Assembly: GCA_022448645.1 (NCBI GenBank) | Contig: JAKVBZ010000076.1 | Location: forward strand, 1-26,081 | Length of the DNA: 26,081 bases | Direction of reading: 5' to 3' | Origin: Pirellulaceae bacterium | GTDB taxonomy: Bacteria > Planctomycetota > Planctomycetia > Pirellulales > Pirellulaceae | Translations under genes and position numbers: made by a program | Part shown: in pieces, positions 1 to 7,924 of the stretch | Layout: every line of letters starts with the position of its first letter | Numbering within the stretch: the stretch's first letter is position 1 | Notes under the pieces: generated by a model | The model's input: the letters and a program-made list of their open reading frames with translations, nothing else | Told to the model about the DNA's origin: nothing | Databases searched by the model: none

Positions 1-1656
1 ATTCGAGCCTTCAATGACAATTTGCCGTTTGACCGTTTCCTGACAATGCAACTGGCTGGCGACGAATTGGTTGACTGGCGTAATGCCACACAATACACGG
101 ATCACATCAAAGATCACCTCATCGCCACCAGTTTTTTACGTCACAATCAGGACGTAACCGATCACGACCAGTACGGCCACAAAGAGCGATTTGATGTGTT
201 ATTCATGACGATGCAAACGTTTTCCAGTAGCGTCATGGGACTCACCGTGGGATGCGCTCAATGCCATGATCACAAGTACGAACCAATGCCGCAGCGAGAT
301 TACTATCGTTTGATGGGACATTTCATGGCGGCCTACAATCCCGACGACTGGGTCAAGCCCAAAGATCGCTACCAGACTAATGTTGCCGGTTCGGAAAAGG
401 CAGCGATCGACCAAGGAAATGCACGCCTCAACAACCAGATCACGCAGGTGTCGGCCGACATCGAAAAACTGAAGGCTACTCCGGAAGGCGACAGCCAGGC
501 CGCGGAATCGCAGGCACAAATCGAAGCTTTGCAGCACCAAATTGTCGAGATGAAGTCGCGCCTGCAAAAGTATGATTCGTTTCCATCCTTGTGGGATGTG
601 GGAGATGTTCCTCGGATGTTCTTGCTCCGTCGAGGCAATCATGATCAACCTGGTGCGCATCTTTTCCCTGGATTCCCAGCAGTTCTGACCGACGCTGTCG
701 ATGGGCTGGTGCATGCGCAGCGACCAGTCGAGACCGTCGGTAAAACGACCGGCATGAGGTTGGCCTTGGCACATTGGCTGACGCAACCTGAAACTCGGTC
801 TGCTGGTTTGGTTTCCCGTGTTGCAGTGAATTATGTATGGCGACAGCATTTCGGTCGAGGCATCGTGGCCACGCCGGGAAATTTGGGTCGGTCTGGCGCC
901 GCACCGTCGCATCCTGAACTGCTCGATTGGCTGGCGGCAGATTTTATAGAACATGGTTGGGATCGCAAACGACTACACCGTCAAATCATGAGTAGTTCTA
1001 CGTATCGACAGAGATCGGCCAGGTCACCTCAGGGAACACCGTTGATTGGCCAAACCTTGGACCCAGACAACCAACTATTTTGGCGGCAGAACGTGCGACG
1101 ACTGGAAGCCGAAGCAGTACGGGATTCGGTGCTGGCGGTCAGTGGTCGGTTGGACCGTACGTCGTATGGTAAAGCGATTATGTTGGAGTCGCAGCCGGAT
1201 GGGATGTCCCGAGTCAAACAGATTCCGGGTAAGACCCAGCATTTTCGGCGAAGTATTTATATTTTTGTGCGGCGCAACTATCCGCTAAAAATATTGGAAA
1301 CGTTTGACACCCCAATCGTGCCCTTGAATTGTACAGCGCGTGAAAACTCGGCATCCGTTTTGCAATCGTTAACGTTGCTGAACGATCCATTTATATTGGA
1401 ACACGCCAAAGTCACCTCTCAACAGATCTATCACTCTGTCGATCAGCAAAACTTACCCCAGCTGATCACCGAGACGTTCCTGCGTTTGGTGGCACGCTAT
1501 CCGAATGATTCAGAATTGCAACGATGTACTTCTTATCTTCAAACACAGTTTGAGTTATATCGTGAAACAGAAGATCCGCACACTTGTTGGCATCGTGCGC
1601 ATGTAGATCTGTGCCAAATGTTAATGTGCACCAACGAATTCCTGTATTTGAACTAG
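1..1656 (+). CDS. DUF1549/DUF1553 (PSCyt2-PSD1) domain protein, 5'-truncated by window edge
   Basis: The reading frame is open from the first base, so the N-terminus lies outside the window; 551 residues are visible. The start of the visible part matches the end of a DUF1549 (PSCyt2) domain, with the typical LAGDEL stretch and a CAQCHDHKY motif (Cys codons at 253 and 262, His at 265), a CxxCH haem-type signature. A Gln/Glu/Lys-rich stretch of about 60 residues with coiled-coil character (about nt 415-570) separates it from the C-terminal DUF1553 (PSD1) domain, recognised by VSRVAVNYVWRQHFGRG, the HPELLDWLA region, an RRLEAEAVRDS motif and the terminal NEFLYLN. DUF1553 proteins are exported in planctomycetes and are usually encoded next to DUF1501, as here (25-nt gap). 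The biochemical role is unknown; an envelope or electron-transfer role is inferred from the haem motif. Confidence 0.93.
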   Translation: MRAFNDNLPFDRFLTMQLAGDELVDWRNATQYTDHIKDHLIATSFLRHNQDVTDHDQYGHKERFDVLFMTMQTFSSSVMGLTVGCAQCHDHKYEPMPQRDYYRLMGHFMAAYNPDDWVKPKDRYQTNVAGSEKAAIDQGNARLNNQITQVSADIEKLKATPEGDSQAAESQAQIEALQHQIVEMKSRLQKYDSFPSLWDVGDVPRMFLLRRGNHDQPGAHLFPGFPAVLTDAVDGLVHAQRPVETVGKTTGMRLALAHWLTQPETRSAGLVSRVAVNYVWRQHFGRGIVATPGNLGRSGAAPSHPELLDWLAADFIEHGWDRKRLHRQIMSSSTYRQRSARSPQGTPLIGQTLDPDNQLFWRQNVRRLEAEAVRDSVLAVSGRLDRTSYGKAIMLESQPDGMSRVKQIPGKTQHFRRSIYIFVRRNYPLKILETFDTPIVPLNCTARENSASVLQSLTLLNDPFILEHAKVTSQQIYHSVDQQNLPQLITETFLRLVARYPNDSELQRCTSYLQTQFELYRETEDPHTCWHRAHVDLCQMLMCTNEFLYLN

Positions 1657-1681
1657 AGAACCCATACCGCCAAAACCAATC

Positions 1682-3097
1682 ATGAATTATTCACGACGAC
1701 ATTTCCTGGAGCAGATGGGAACCGGTTTTGGCACGGTAGCTCTGTCGTCATTACTTCAGACGGAAGGCGTGTTGGCAGGCGAAGCAGGGCCACACACCTT
1801 ACAACCTCGACAGACTCATAGCCGTCCGCGTGCCAAGGCGATCATCCAGTTGTTTCAAAACGGCGGGGTCAGCCAAATGGACGTGTTCGACCCCAAACCG
1901 GAATTGACTCGCCAAAACGGAAAACCACATCCCAACGAAGTCGAAACATTTCAACTGAATAATAAGAATATCTTGATGGGGAGTCCGTTCCAGTTTCAGC
2001 ACTACGGCGAAAGTGGTGTGGAACTCTCCGAATTAATTCCTCGGATTGCTTCCATGGCCGATGATTTCTGTCTGGTTCGGTCCATGTACACATTTCACAA
2101 CAATCATCCACAAGCTATCCATCTGTTTCAAAGTGGACGTATCTTTCCTGGGTTCCCGGCGATTGGTAGTTGGATTGGATATGCCTTGGGAAGTGAAAAT
2201 CAAGACCTTCCCTGTTATATCGTGCTACGAGATCCGGCCGGTTACGCTACCAGTGGAAAACTCGTTTGGGATAACGGATGGCTTCCTGACATGTACGCCG
2301 GTACCGAGTTCAGCAGTTCAGGCACGCCCGTTCATCACTTGCATCCACCTGAATCGGTCCTTCCGGTTGCCCGACGCAATAGCCTACGGCTACTCGACGA
2401 GCTTAACCGGGGACATTTGCGCGATCACCAGGGTGATTTTGAATTAGAAGCGCGAATTCAAAATTACGAATTGGCTGCTAAAATGCAGTTGGAAGCTACC
2501 GATGTCCTGGACATATCTCGCGAAACGGCGGCTACCAAGACAATGTATGGCTTGGACAACGAAATCACGGCCGGCTATGGCATGCGATGTTTGCTGGCGA
2601 GACGGCTTGTCGAAGCGGGTGTTCGCTTTATACAGATCTTTCCCCCATTACAACCCTCATACCAGCCCTGGGACAACCACGGAAATATTGCCGGCGGCTT
2701 GAGAACAATTTGTCCTCGCGTCGACACCGGCAGTGCGGCGTTGATCCAGGATCTCAAACATCGAGGGATGCTGGATGACGTCATCGTAGTGTGGAGCGGC
2801 GAATTTGGGCGTTTGCCAATTACCGAGGGTGGGGACGGTCGAGACCACAACCGGCACGCGTATAGCCTATTGGTGGCAGGGGGAGGATTTCGGCCTGGAT
2901 TGGTGTACGGAGCCACCGACGATTTTGGCTATAAGGCAGTCGAAAACCGGGTCAGTGTCCACGACCTAAACGCCACACTACTGCACCAAATAGGGCTCGA
3001 TCATACTCAACTCGCCTACCCTCACAGCGGTCGCATGGAGCGCTTGACCGATCCAGAAGTTACAGGTGCCAGAATTGTCACGGATCTATTGGTGTGA
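1682..3097 (+). CDS. DUF1501 family protein with Tat signal
   Basis: 471 residues. The N-terminus has a twin-arginine motif (SRRHFL, residues 4-9) followed by a short hydrophobic stretch ending near residue 32, so export by the Tat pathway in folded form is likely. The rest matches DUF1501, a family with an alkaline-phosphatase/sulfatase-like fold: AIIQLFQNGGVSQMDVFDPK near the start, GSWIGYALGSENQDLP in the middle, and VVWSGEFGRLP followed by GRDHNRHAYSLLVAGGG near the end, where His and Asp residues are conserved across the family. The ATG start is 25 nt after the DUF1549/DUF1553 gene, so the two are probably co-transcribed. No catalytic activity is established to my knowledge. Family assignment is firm; function is open. 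A paralogue lies at 11033-12535. Confidence 0.95.
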   Translation: MNYSRRHFLEQMGTGFGTVALSSLLQTEGVLAGEAGPHTLQPRQTHSRPRAKAIIQLFQNGGVSQMDVFDPKPELTRQNGKPHPNEVETFQLNNKNILMGSPFQFQHYGESGVELSELIPRIASMADDFCLVRSMYTFHNNHPQAIHLFQSGRIFPGFPAIGSWIGYALGSENQDLPCYIVLRDPAGYATSGKLVWDNGWLPDMYAGTEFSSSGTPVHHLHPPESVLPVARRNSLRLLDELNRGHLRDHQGDFELEARIQNYELAAKMQLEATDVLDISRETAATKTMYGLDNEITAGYGMRCLLARRLVEAGVRFIQIFPPLQPSYQPWDNHGNIAGGLRTICPRVDTGSAALIQDLKHRGMLDDVIVVWSGEFGRLPITEGGDGRDHNRHAYSLLVAGGGFRPGLVYGATDDFGYKAVENRVSVHDLNATLLHQIGLDHTQLAYPHSGRMERLTDPEVTGARIVTDLLV

Positions 3098-3246
3098 CAG
3101 AAACTACTCTTTAGGCAAGCACGCATCGTATTGATTCGATAGCAGTATATATCCATCGCAGACACATCGTGTTAGCATGATTGTGAAATCGATTCTTCGG
3201 TAACGGTTTGGCTACTTTGCCTCATGAATGGGGGACCATACAACTC

Positions 3247-4050
3247 ATGTCACAATTGTCTCTCGCTGAGTTACGTGATTTTACAGTACCATCCAATTCA
3301 TTGACCGTCTGGTGGTTAGGGCAATCAAGTTACTTCTTGAAAACACCCGGCGGCGTCTTGATCACGATAGATCCTTATCTGTCCAATGTGTGTAAAAAAG
3401 ACGGAGACCTTTATGGTTTGGATGCCAATCGTCGCATTCCAGCTCCGATGACTCCCGAAGAGCTGGTTGGTGTCGACCTGTACGTGCTGACTCATTCACA
3501 CCTCGATCATATGGATCCGGGTACGATTCCCGGCTACCGCAAGGCAGGAGGCAAAGGCCCCTATTTGGCTCCTCCGGACACCTGGGAGCAACTGCAAAAA
3601 CAGTTTGATGTTCCGGAAAGCGAAATCACCATGACCTGGCCTAACCGTACGTACCAAGTGGGGGATCTTACCCTGCGTACGACGTTCGCGATTGGATTTG
3701 CTGCAGATGATATGACTCATGTGGGCTATCTCGCTTCGATCGAGAATGGGCCCACGTTCTATTTTACGGGAGACACAGCGTACGAAGATCTGGTGGCCAT
3801 TGGGGTACGGGATCACAAACCGGATGTGATGTTTACCGTAATCAACGGTGGATTTCGAAATATGGGTCCGGCCGAGGCAGCCAAGTTGACCAAAGAAGTC
3901 GACCCCAAGGTTGTCATACCGAGCCATTATGATCTATTTCACTGCAATACGGTGCCACCCCAGATGTTGCAGACGAATCTGATGATTCTGGGGATTGCAG
4001 AGAAGTACCATGTCTTGGAGCATTTCCAACCGTACACATATTCAAACTAG
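3247..4050 (+). CDS. UlaG-like metallo-beta-lactamase-fold hydrolase
   Basis: I chose the ATG at 3247 (267 residues). A TTG at 3208 would add 13 residues, but the ATG has a G-rich stretch (GGGGGA) about 12 nt upstream. The metal-binding motif HSHLDH is at residues 83-88. The FTGDTAYED motif (Asp metal ligand) and VVIPSHYDLF (His ligand) follow in the expected order for this superfamily. The opening, with WWLGQSSYFLKTPGGVLITIDPYLS, and the PGTIPGY segment after the HxHxDH motif resemble UlaG, the L-ascorbate-6-phosphate lactonase of E. coli, but the protein is shorter than UlaG (about 350 residues). It is cytoplasmic (no signal peptide) and lies upstream of a sugar-type ABC importer, which fits hydrolysis of a sugar lactone or phosphorylated sugar. 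The substrate cannot be read from sequence. Confidence 0.88.
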   Translation: MSQLSLAELRDFTVPSNSLTVWWLGQSSYFLKTPGGVLITIDPYLSNVCKKDGDLYGLDANRRIPAPMTPEELVGVDLYVLTHSHLDHMDPGTIPGYRKAGGKGPYLAPPDTWEQLQKQFDVPESEITMTWPNRTYQVGDLTLRTTFAIGFAADDMTHVGYLASIENGPTFYFTGDTAYEDLVAIGVRDHKPDVMFTVINGGFRNMGPAEAAKLTKEVDPKVVIPSHYDLFHCNTVPPQMLQTNLMILGIAEKYHVLEHFQPYTYSN

Positions 4051-4494
4051 CAAGGCCTTGTGTAACACCTTTGCTGTCGATCTATGGCGGTACCGCTACC
4101 CAGGATGCGTGGCTGCGGATGGAGTACCACCCCGTCCTTCTAGGAAGCACATTCGTCGAACCATTCCGGCACCAAGCACGAGAGGCCATTAGGTTCAGGG
4201 TGTAAACATACCCACATTCGCCATCTCGTTTGTCCGCAGTGCAGGACCAAGCATCGCTTGGCGGCTTCGTTGGTGGTTACAATCGTTTGCAGGGCTTCAT
4301 AACAACGTTGGGCGGAACAGGTATCATGATGGCTAGCGTTTTGATGAGCTTCGTGATTTCGTTGGTGATGAATGCCAATGATAGTTCGAGAATCATCGCC
4401 AGGAGAGAGATCGTGATCGGGCTGGTTGTCATTGTGTTGGGCATGTTATAGATGATGAGGCAACAGAAGCTAAATACACAACTCGGCAGCTCCG
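4051..4494 (+). other. 444-bp region between hydrolase and ABC ATPase genes
   Basis: This stretch holds no recognisable gene apart from the doubtful small membrane ORF at 4230-4451. Two short symmetrical elements are visible: a perfect 10-bp palindrome GCGGTACCGC at 4087-4096, and a 6-bp stem CCAAGC/GCTTGG with a 3-nt loop at 4247-4261. Either could be regulatory for the importer genes, but there is no supporting -35/-10 pair that I trust. Confidence 0.4.
4230..4451 (+). CDS. Possible small membrane protein (hypothetical)
   Basis: An open frame of 73 codons from a TTG at 4230; the first in-frame ATG is at 4326-4331, which would leave about 40 residues. The predicted protein has two hydrophobic segments separated by a short polar linker containing NANDSSRIIARRE, so a two-pass inner-membrane protein is possible. 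I do not recognise the family. Against it being real: there is no clear ribosome binding site, a 6-bp hairpin lies in its 5' part, and an open frame also exists on the opposite strand. For it: position just upstream of the ABC ATPase gene, same strand, and clean hydrophobic patterning. It could be a small accessory subunit of the importer, but this is a guess. Confidence 0.3.
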   Translation: MSAVQDQASLGGFVGGYNRLQGFITTLGGTGIMMASVLMSFVISLVMNANDSSRIIARREIVIGLVVIVLGML

Positions 4495-5274
4495 ATGAAG
4501 GCAATTGACGGTACGATGATGACGACAGAAAAAAAAGCTTTGGTCCGTCTGGCAAACATTAGCAAGTATTTTGGCGGCGTTAGGGCTTTGCATGACGTTT
4601 CCCTAAACTTGTACGCCGGCGAGATCACTTGTTTAGTAGGCGACAACGGAGCCGGCAAGAGTACCCTCATTAAAATCCTGAACGGATTGCATCAGCCGGA
4701 CGTCGGTGAGATTTGGTTAGGCGATGCGTTGCTAAAACACAACACACCGCAAAAAGCCCGTCGCATGGGCATTGAAACCGTTCACCAACATCTTTCGCTG
4801 TGCGATAACCTGGGGGCGGCTGCCAATGTCACACTGGGCCAAGAGCCGGTACGGTTTGGGCTGGGGCCGTTGAGAATCATCAACGCTCGCGAGTCCCGTA
4901 GAATCGCAGAGGAAAAGATTCAGGACGTGGGCGTCGAGCTGAGAGATCTCGATTCTCCGGTCAGTACTTTGTCGGGCGGCCAGCGTCAGGCAATCGCCAT
5001 TGCCCGAGCCACCGTCCATGGCCACCGGCTGATCATGTTCGACGAACCAACCGCAGCACTTGGCGTGGCACAAACCGCAGCGACGCTAGATCTTGTGCGG
5101 CGCGTGGCCGCTCAAGGAATGGCAGTGGTGTTGATCAGTCACAACCTGGATGACATCTTTGCAGTTGCTAACCGGATCGTTTCTTTGCGGTTGGGCGAGA
5201 TCGTGTTGGATACATCCGTTCAAAACACTACTCGCGAAGAGGTCGTTTCCAGCATGACAGGGCTACGTGTGTAG
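4495..5274 (+). CDS. Sugar-type ABC transporter ATP-binding protein (single NBD)
   Basis: 259 residues with every nucleotide-binding motif in order: Walker A GDNGAGKST (49-57), Q-loop near 97-99, signature LSGGQ (159-163), Walker B LIMFDE with catalytic Glu184, and switch His216. It is most like the RbsA/FrcA/XylG type of sugar importer ATPase. RbsA has two fused nucleotide-binding domains (about 500 residues); this one has a single domain and would act as a homodimer, as in FrcA-type systems. It energises uptake through the permease at 6445-7431 with the binding protein at 5432-6430. The start is uncertain: ATGs at 4495, 4516 and 4519 are all in frame and none has a strong ribosome binding site. 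Confidence 0.93.
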   Translation: MKAIDGTMMTTEKKALVRLANISKYFGGVRALHDVSLNLYAGEITCLVGDNGAGKSTLIKILNGLHQPDVGEIWLGDALLKHNTPQKARRMGIETVHQHLSLCDNLGAAANVTLGQEPVRFGLGPLRIINARESRRIAEEKIQDVGVELRDLDSPVSTLSGGQRQAIAIARATVHGHRLIMFDEPTAALGVAQTAATLDLVRRVAAQGMAVVLISHNLDDIFAVANRIVSLRLGEIVLDTSVQNTTREEVVSSMTGLRV

Positions 5275-5416
5275 TTAAACTGACCACCATTCACCGCATG
5301 TTGAGTCACACCCTCTGTTTAACGGTTTCCCAAGTTGCAGCTGCAGGTACTCGCATAGTATGATACGCACCAAATGGTATCTGCCCTTCACGGCAAAATG
5401 AGAACTCGCACGATTC

Positions 5417-5424
5417 AGGGAGAG
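5417..5424 (+). promoter_or_regulatory. Ribosome binding site supporting a TTG start
   Basis: AGGGAGAG ends 7 nt before the TTG at 5432. This purine-rich match to the 16S rRNA 3' end decides in favour of TTG as the start of the binding-protein gene, since no in-frame ATG lies close and the TTG start yields an intact lipoprotein signal. Confidence 0.7.
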
Positions 5425-5431
5425 AATTATC

Positions 5432-6430
5432 TTGTACCGTAGTATTCTTTTCACGCTCCTGCTCCTGCCGATGATTGGATGCCAACCGTCGGCAAACAAC
5501 TCGAATTCGACACAGGCGGACGCAACGAATGGTTCCACCAAGTATCGCATTGCCGTGATTCCCATGGCGACCACCGATATCTTTTGGACGTCTGTCGAGG
5601 CAGGCGCTCTGGCAGCTGTGGAGGAAGCCGGAGAAGTCGAAATGTACTGGAATGGACCTTTGACGATGAACGATCGGGAAGGCCAGATCAATATTGTGCA
5701 GAATTATGTCGCACAGAATGTGGACGGACTCGTTCTGGCTCCCATCGACCGAACGGCACTGGGACCGTACGTAGCGGATGCCAAAGCGGCTGGTGTCCCT
5801 ACAGTCATCATCGACAGTGCGTTAGACAATGAAGAACACATCGTCAGTTTCGTGGCCACCGACAATTATCACGGTGGTGTATTGGGGGCTCGTACGTTGG
5901 CCAAAGCCATTGACGGTTCGGGAGAAGCGATTTTGCTTCGTTACACTGTCGGGCAGGAATCGGCCGCGCAACGGGAACAAGGATTCTTGGACACCATGGC
6001 CAAGGAGTTTCCGGACATTCGCATTCTGTCCGACGATCAATATTCAGGGCCGACAGAGGAAGATGCCTACAACAAATCGATGGACATGCTTAACCAATAT
6101 GGTGACGAGGTCGACGCGTTCTTTGTCATCTGTAATCGCACAGCTACCGGCTTGTTGCAAGCGTTGGAAGACGAAGAGTTGGTTGGCAAAGTCAAACTGA
6201 TTGGTTTTGACAAAACACCTCATTTGGTTCAGGCAGTTCGTGACGGGAAAGTGGAGGCCCTCGTGCTGCAGGATCCCTACCGCATGGGGTACTTAGGGGT
6301 GAAGACATTGTTAGCCCATCTGCAGGGCGAATCCGCCGAAGGTCGCATCGATACTGGCGTTTATGTGGCAACTCGAGACACGCTCGACGAACCAGAAATT
6401 TCGCGTGTCATCGGTGGTCGGGAGCCTTGA
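5432..6430 (+). CDS. Sugar ABC transporter substrate-binding lipoprotein (RbsB-like)
   Basis: 332 residues starting at a TTG with a good ribosome binding site 7 nt upstream. The N-terminus is a lipoprotein signal: a hydrophobic stretch ending in a lipobox MIGC with Cys17 as the lipidated residue, followed by a Ser/Asn-rich linker. The mature part is a periplasmic-binding-protein type 1 fold (Peripla_BP_4): an opening IAVIPMATTDIFWTSVEAGA, the VDGLVLAPIDRTALGPYV region, DSALDNEEHIVSFVATDN, and VKLIGFDKTPHLVQAVRDG near the end, all as in ribose/galactose/xylose binding proteins. It would capture a sugar at the cell envelope and deliver it to the permease encoded 14 nt downstream. The sugar bound cannot be told from sequence. 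Confidence 0.94.
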   Translation: MYRSILFTLLLLPMIGCQPSANNSNSTQADATNGSTKYRIAVIPMATTDIFWTSVEAGALAAVEEAGEVEMYWNGPLTMNDREGQINIVQNYVAQNVDGLVLAPIDRTALGPYVADAKAAGVPTVIIDSALDNEEHIVSFVATDNYHGGVLGARTLAKAIDGSGEAILLRYTVGQESAAQREQGFLDTMAKEFPDIRILSDDQYSGPTEEDAYNKSMDMLNQYGDEVDAFFVICNRTATGLLQALEDEELVGKVKLIGFDKTPHLVQAVRDGKVEALVLQDPYRMGYLGVKTLLAHLQGESAEGRIDTGVYVATRDTLDEPEISRVIGGREP

Positions 6431-6444
6431 GTTAACAGATTATC

Positions 6445-7431
6445 GTGCAACGTTTTCTTACATCACTGCGAGGCAACTTGGGGCCACTGTTGGCTCTACT
6501 GCTGGTGATTGCCTTCTTTGCAGCGGCCGATCGATGGCAAGATCATGGTGGCGGTTTTGCCACGGTGCGTAACGCTCAGAACGTGATGGTACAAACGGCA
6601 ACGGTTGCCGTGGCTGCTTTAGGAATGACGCTGATCATCACATCAGGCGGGATCGATCTCTCGGCCGGGACCGGAATGGCGCTGTGTTCCGTTGTGCTGG
6701 CTTGGTTTTTGCAAGACAACTACCCACCCTGGTTGGCGGTCAGTTTGAGCGTGATGGTGGGATGTTTAATAGGACTGCTCAACGGTTTGCTCATCACAAC
6801 GTTGCGAGTCGTGCCGTTCATTGTCACACTGGGCACGATGACCATCTATTTGGGATTGGCCAAGCTGATTGCCAACAACCAAACCATCCGTCCCGAACCA
6901 AACCAAGTGCCTGAATGGACTCGACAGTTGCTCAATCCACGAAGTGATTCGAGTTGGTTATTATTGCCTCCCGGTATCTGGATCTTGTTGGCATTGGCAA
7001 TCTTGGTGATTTTGATGATGCGATTCACGATTTTGGGTCGTCATATCATGGCAATTGGCGGCAACGAATCTGCTGCGAGGGAATGTGGCATTCGAGTCGA
7101 AGCCACTCGGGTGCTTGTCTACACGATCGCCGGGTTCACCATTGGAATCGCTGGTCTATTACACTTCGCACGGTTAAGCACCGCCAACCCGGCGACAGGG
7201 TTTGGAAAAGAATTATTGATGATTGCGGCGGTGATTATCGGCGGTGCCAGCCTGAGTGGTGGGCGTGGTTCCATCGTAGGGACGTTGATGGGTGCCTTGA
7301 TCATGCAAGTGATTGCCAACGGCTGCAATGCTCTACGTCTAAAAGATCCGATCCAAGAAATCATCATTGGCACGATTATCGTGACAGCTGTCACGGTGGA
7401 TCGCTACCGACAGCGTCGGTTGCGCCGCTGA
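6445..7431 (+). CDS. Sugar ABC transporter permease (RbsC-like)
   Basis: 328 residues, GTG start 14 nt after the binding-protein stop. The protein is strongly hydrophobic with about eight to ten membrane spans. Family hallmarks are VAALGMTLIITSGGIDLSAG near residue 60, GLLNGLLITTLRVVPFIVTLGTM around 110-130, and the cytoplasmic coupling-helix region GRHIMAIGGNESAARECGI around 195-215, followed by GGASLSGGRGSIVGTLMGALIM. These match BPD_transp_2 permeases such as RbsC, XylH and FrcC. It should form the channel of the importer as a homodimer with the single-NBD ATPase. It is the last gene of the forward-strand transport operon; the next gene converges on it. Confidence 0.95.
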   Translation: MQRFLTSLRGNLGPLLALLLVIAFFAAADRWQDHGGGFATVRNAQNVMVQTATVAVAALGMTLIITSGGIDLSAGTGMALCSVVLAWFLQDNYPPWLAVSLSVMVGCLIGLLNGLLITTLRVVPFIVTLGTMTIYLGLAKLIANNQTIRPEPNQVPEWTRQLLNPRSDSSWLLLPPGIWILLALAILVILMMRFTILGRHIMAIGGNESAARECGIRVEATRVLVYTIAGFTIGIAGLLHFARLSTANPATGFGKELLMIAAVIIGGASLSGGRGSIVGTLMGALIMQVIANGCNALRLKDPIQEIIIGTIIVTAVTVDRYRQRRLRR

Positions 7432-7620
7432 GCGATTGCAAAGTGATTAGCATTGGGCTGACGCTCTACCGCCAGGAAGTGCTTTACAGCGAGTAACATC
7501 CACAATCCGTTTTCGCTTAGCAAAGTCAGACAGACTTCGAAGAACGATTCCTCAAACCTTTCGTGGAATCATACGATGATCGAAAAAACACCATTTCCGC
7601 CGTGCGCACGCCATTTTCGT

Positions 7621-7650
7621 TGCGAGCCTCGGTGCCAGCCTTAGCTCGCA
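7621..7650. terminator. Candidate stem-loop between convergent genes
   Basis: TGCGAGC (7621-7627) and GCTCGCA (7644-7650) form a perfect 7-bp GC-rich stem with a 16-nt loop, between two convergent transcription units. There is no T-run on either side, so it may be a weak or Rho-assisted terminator, or chance. Confidence 0.35.
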
Positions 7651-7699
7651 CCTCTCAGCACAAAACATTCTTTGAATTGTTGGCTACTGGGGCCGCAGT

Positions 7700-7806
7700 T
7701 CATGCCCATCGAGTTTGGTATCGGGCAACGAAGTCTTCCAGCACTTCATCGTCGACGGCAGAAAGTTCGTGCCGCTGAGATTGCCTCGGGGGTCAAACAG
7801 CTCCAT
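7700..7806 (-). pseudogene. Possible frameshifted C-terminal gene remnant
   Basis: On the reverse strand, an ATG at 7806 opens a frame reading MELFDPRGNLSGTNFLPS. Shifting frame by one base near 7751-7755 continues it as DDEVLEDFVARYQTRWA and a stop at 7700. Joined, the two pieces read like a natural protein C-terminus of about 36 residues, whereas each frame alone loses this character. No coding sequence is evident further upstream before the dehydrogenase stop at 7925. I do not recognise the parent family. It may be a decayed gene tail, or chance. Confidence 0.25.
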
Positions 7807-7924
7807 GACTTGTGAAAAACAAATCAAGCAGCACGACAAGGAGGCCGCTGATTTAACGTTTCACGTCAAGCCAAAGGCTACTGCTTTGCTGGAACTTATT
7901 CGATTTCAGAAACGAGAGCTTCGA

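Larger units (their letters stand above)
7432..7924. other. 493-bp convergent gap with hairpin and possible gene remnant
   Basis: The region separates the permease (+) from the hydroxyacid dehydrogenase (-). It contains a perfect palindrome CGTGCGCACG (7601-7610), a 7-bp stem-loop (7621-7650) and a short reverse-strand stretch that looks like a frameshifted C-terminal gene fragment (7700-7806). I see no intact gene here; the open frames of 71 and 181 codons on the plus strand have no recognisable motifs, and the second runs antisense to the dehydrogenase. Confidence 0.5.

Noticed and set aside
199..954. 251-codon reverse-strand open frame
   Set aside because: Lies antisense inside the strongly supported DUF1549/DUF1553 gene, shows no family motif and has unnatural composition.
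3247..4050. True UlaG and an L-ascorbate utilisation operon
   Set aside because: No PTS components, UlaD/E/F homologues or regulator are present, and the protein is much shorter than UlaG; only family-level similarity is claimed.
4277..4555. 92-codon reverse-strand frame rich in Ser and hydrophobic residues
   Set aside because: Antisense to the small membrane ORF and the ATPase start; hydrophobicity is a mirror effect and no ribosome binding site is seen.
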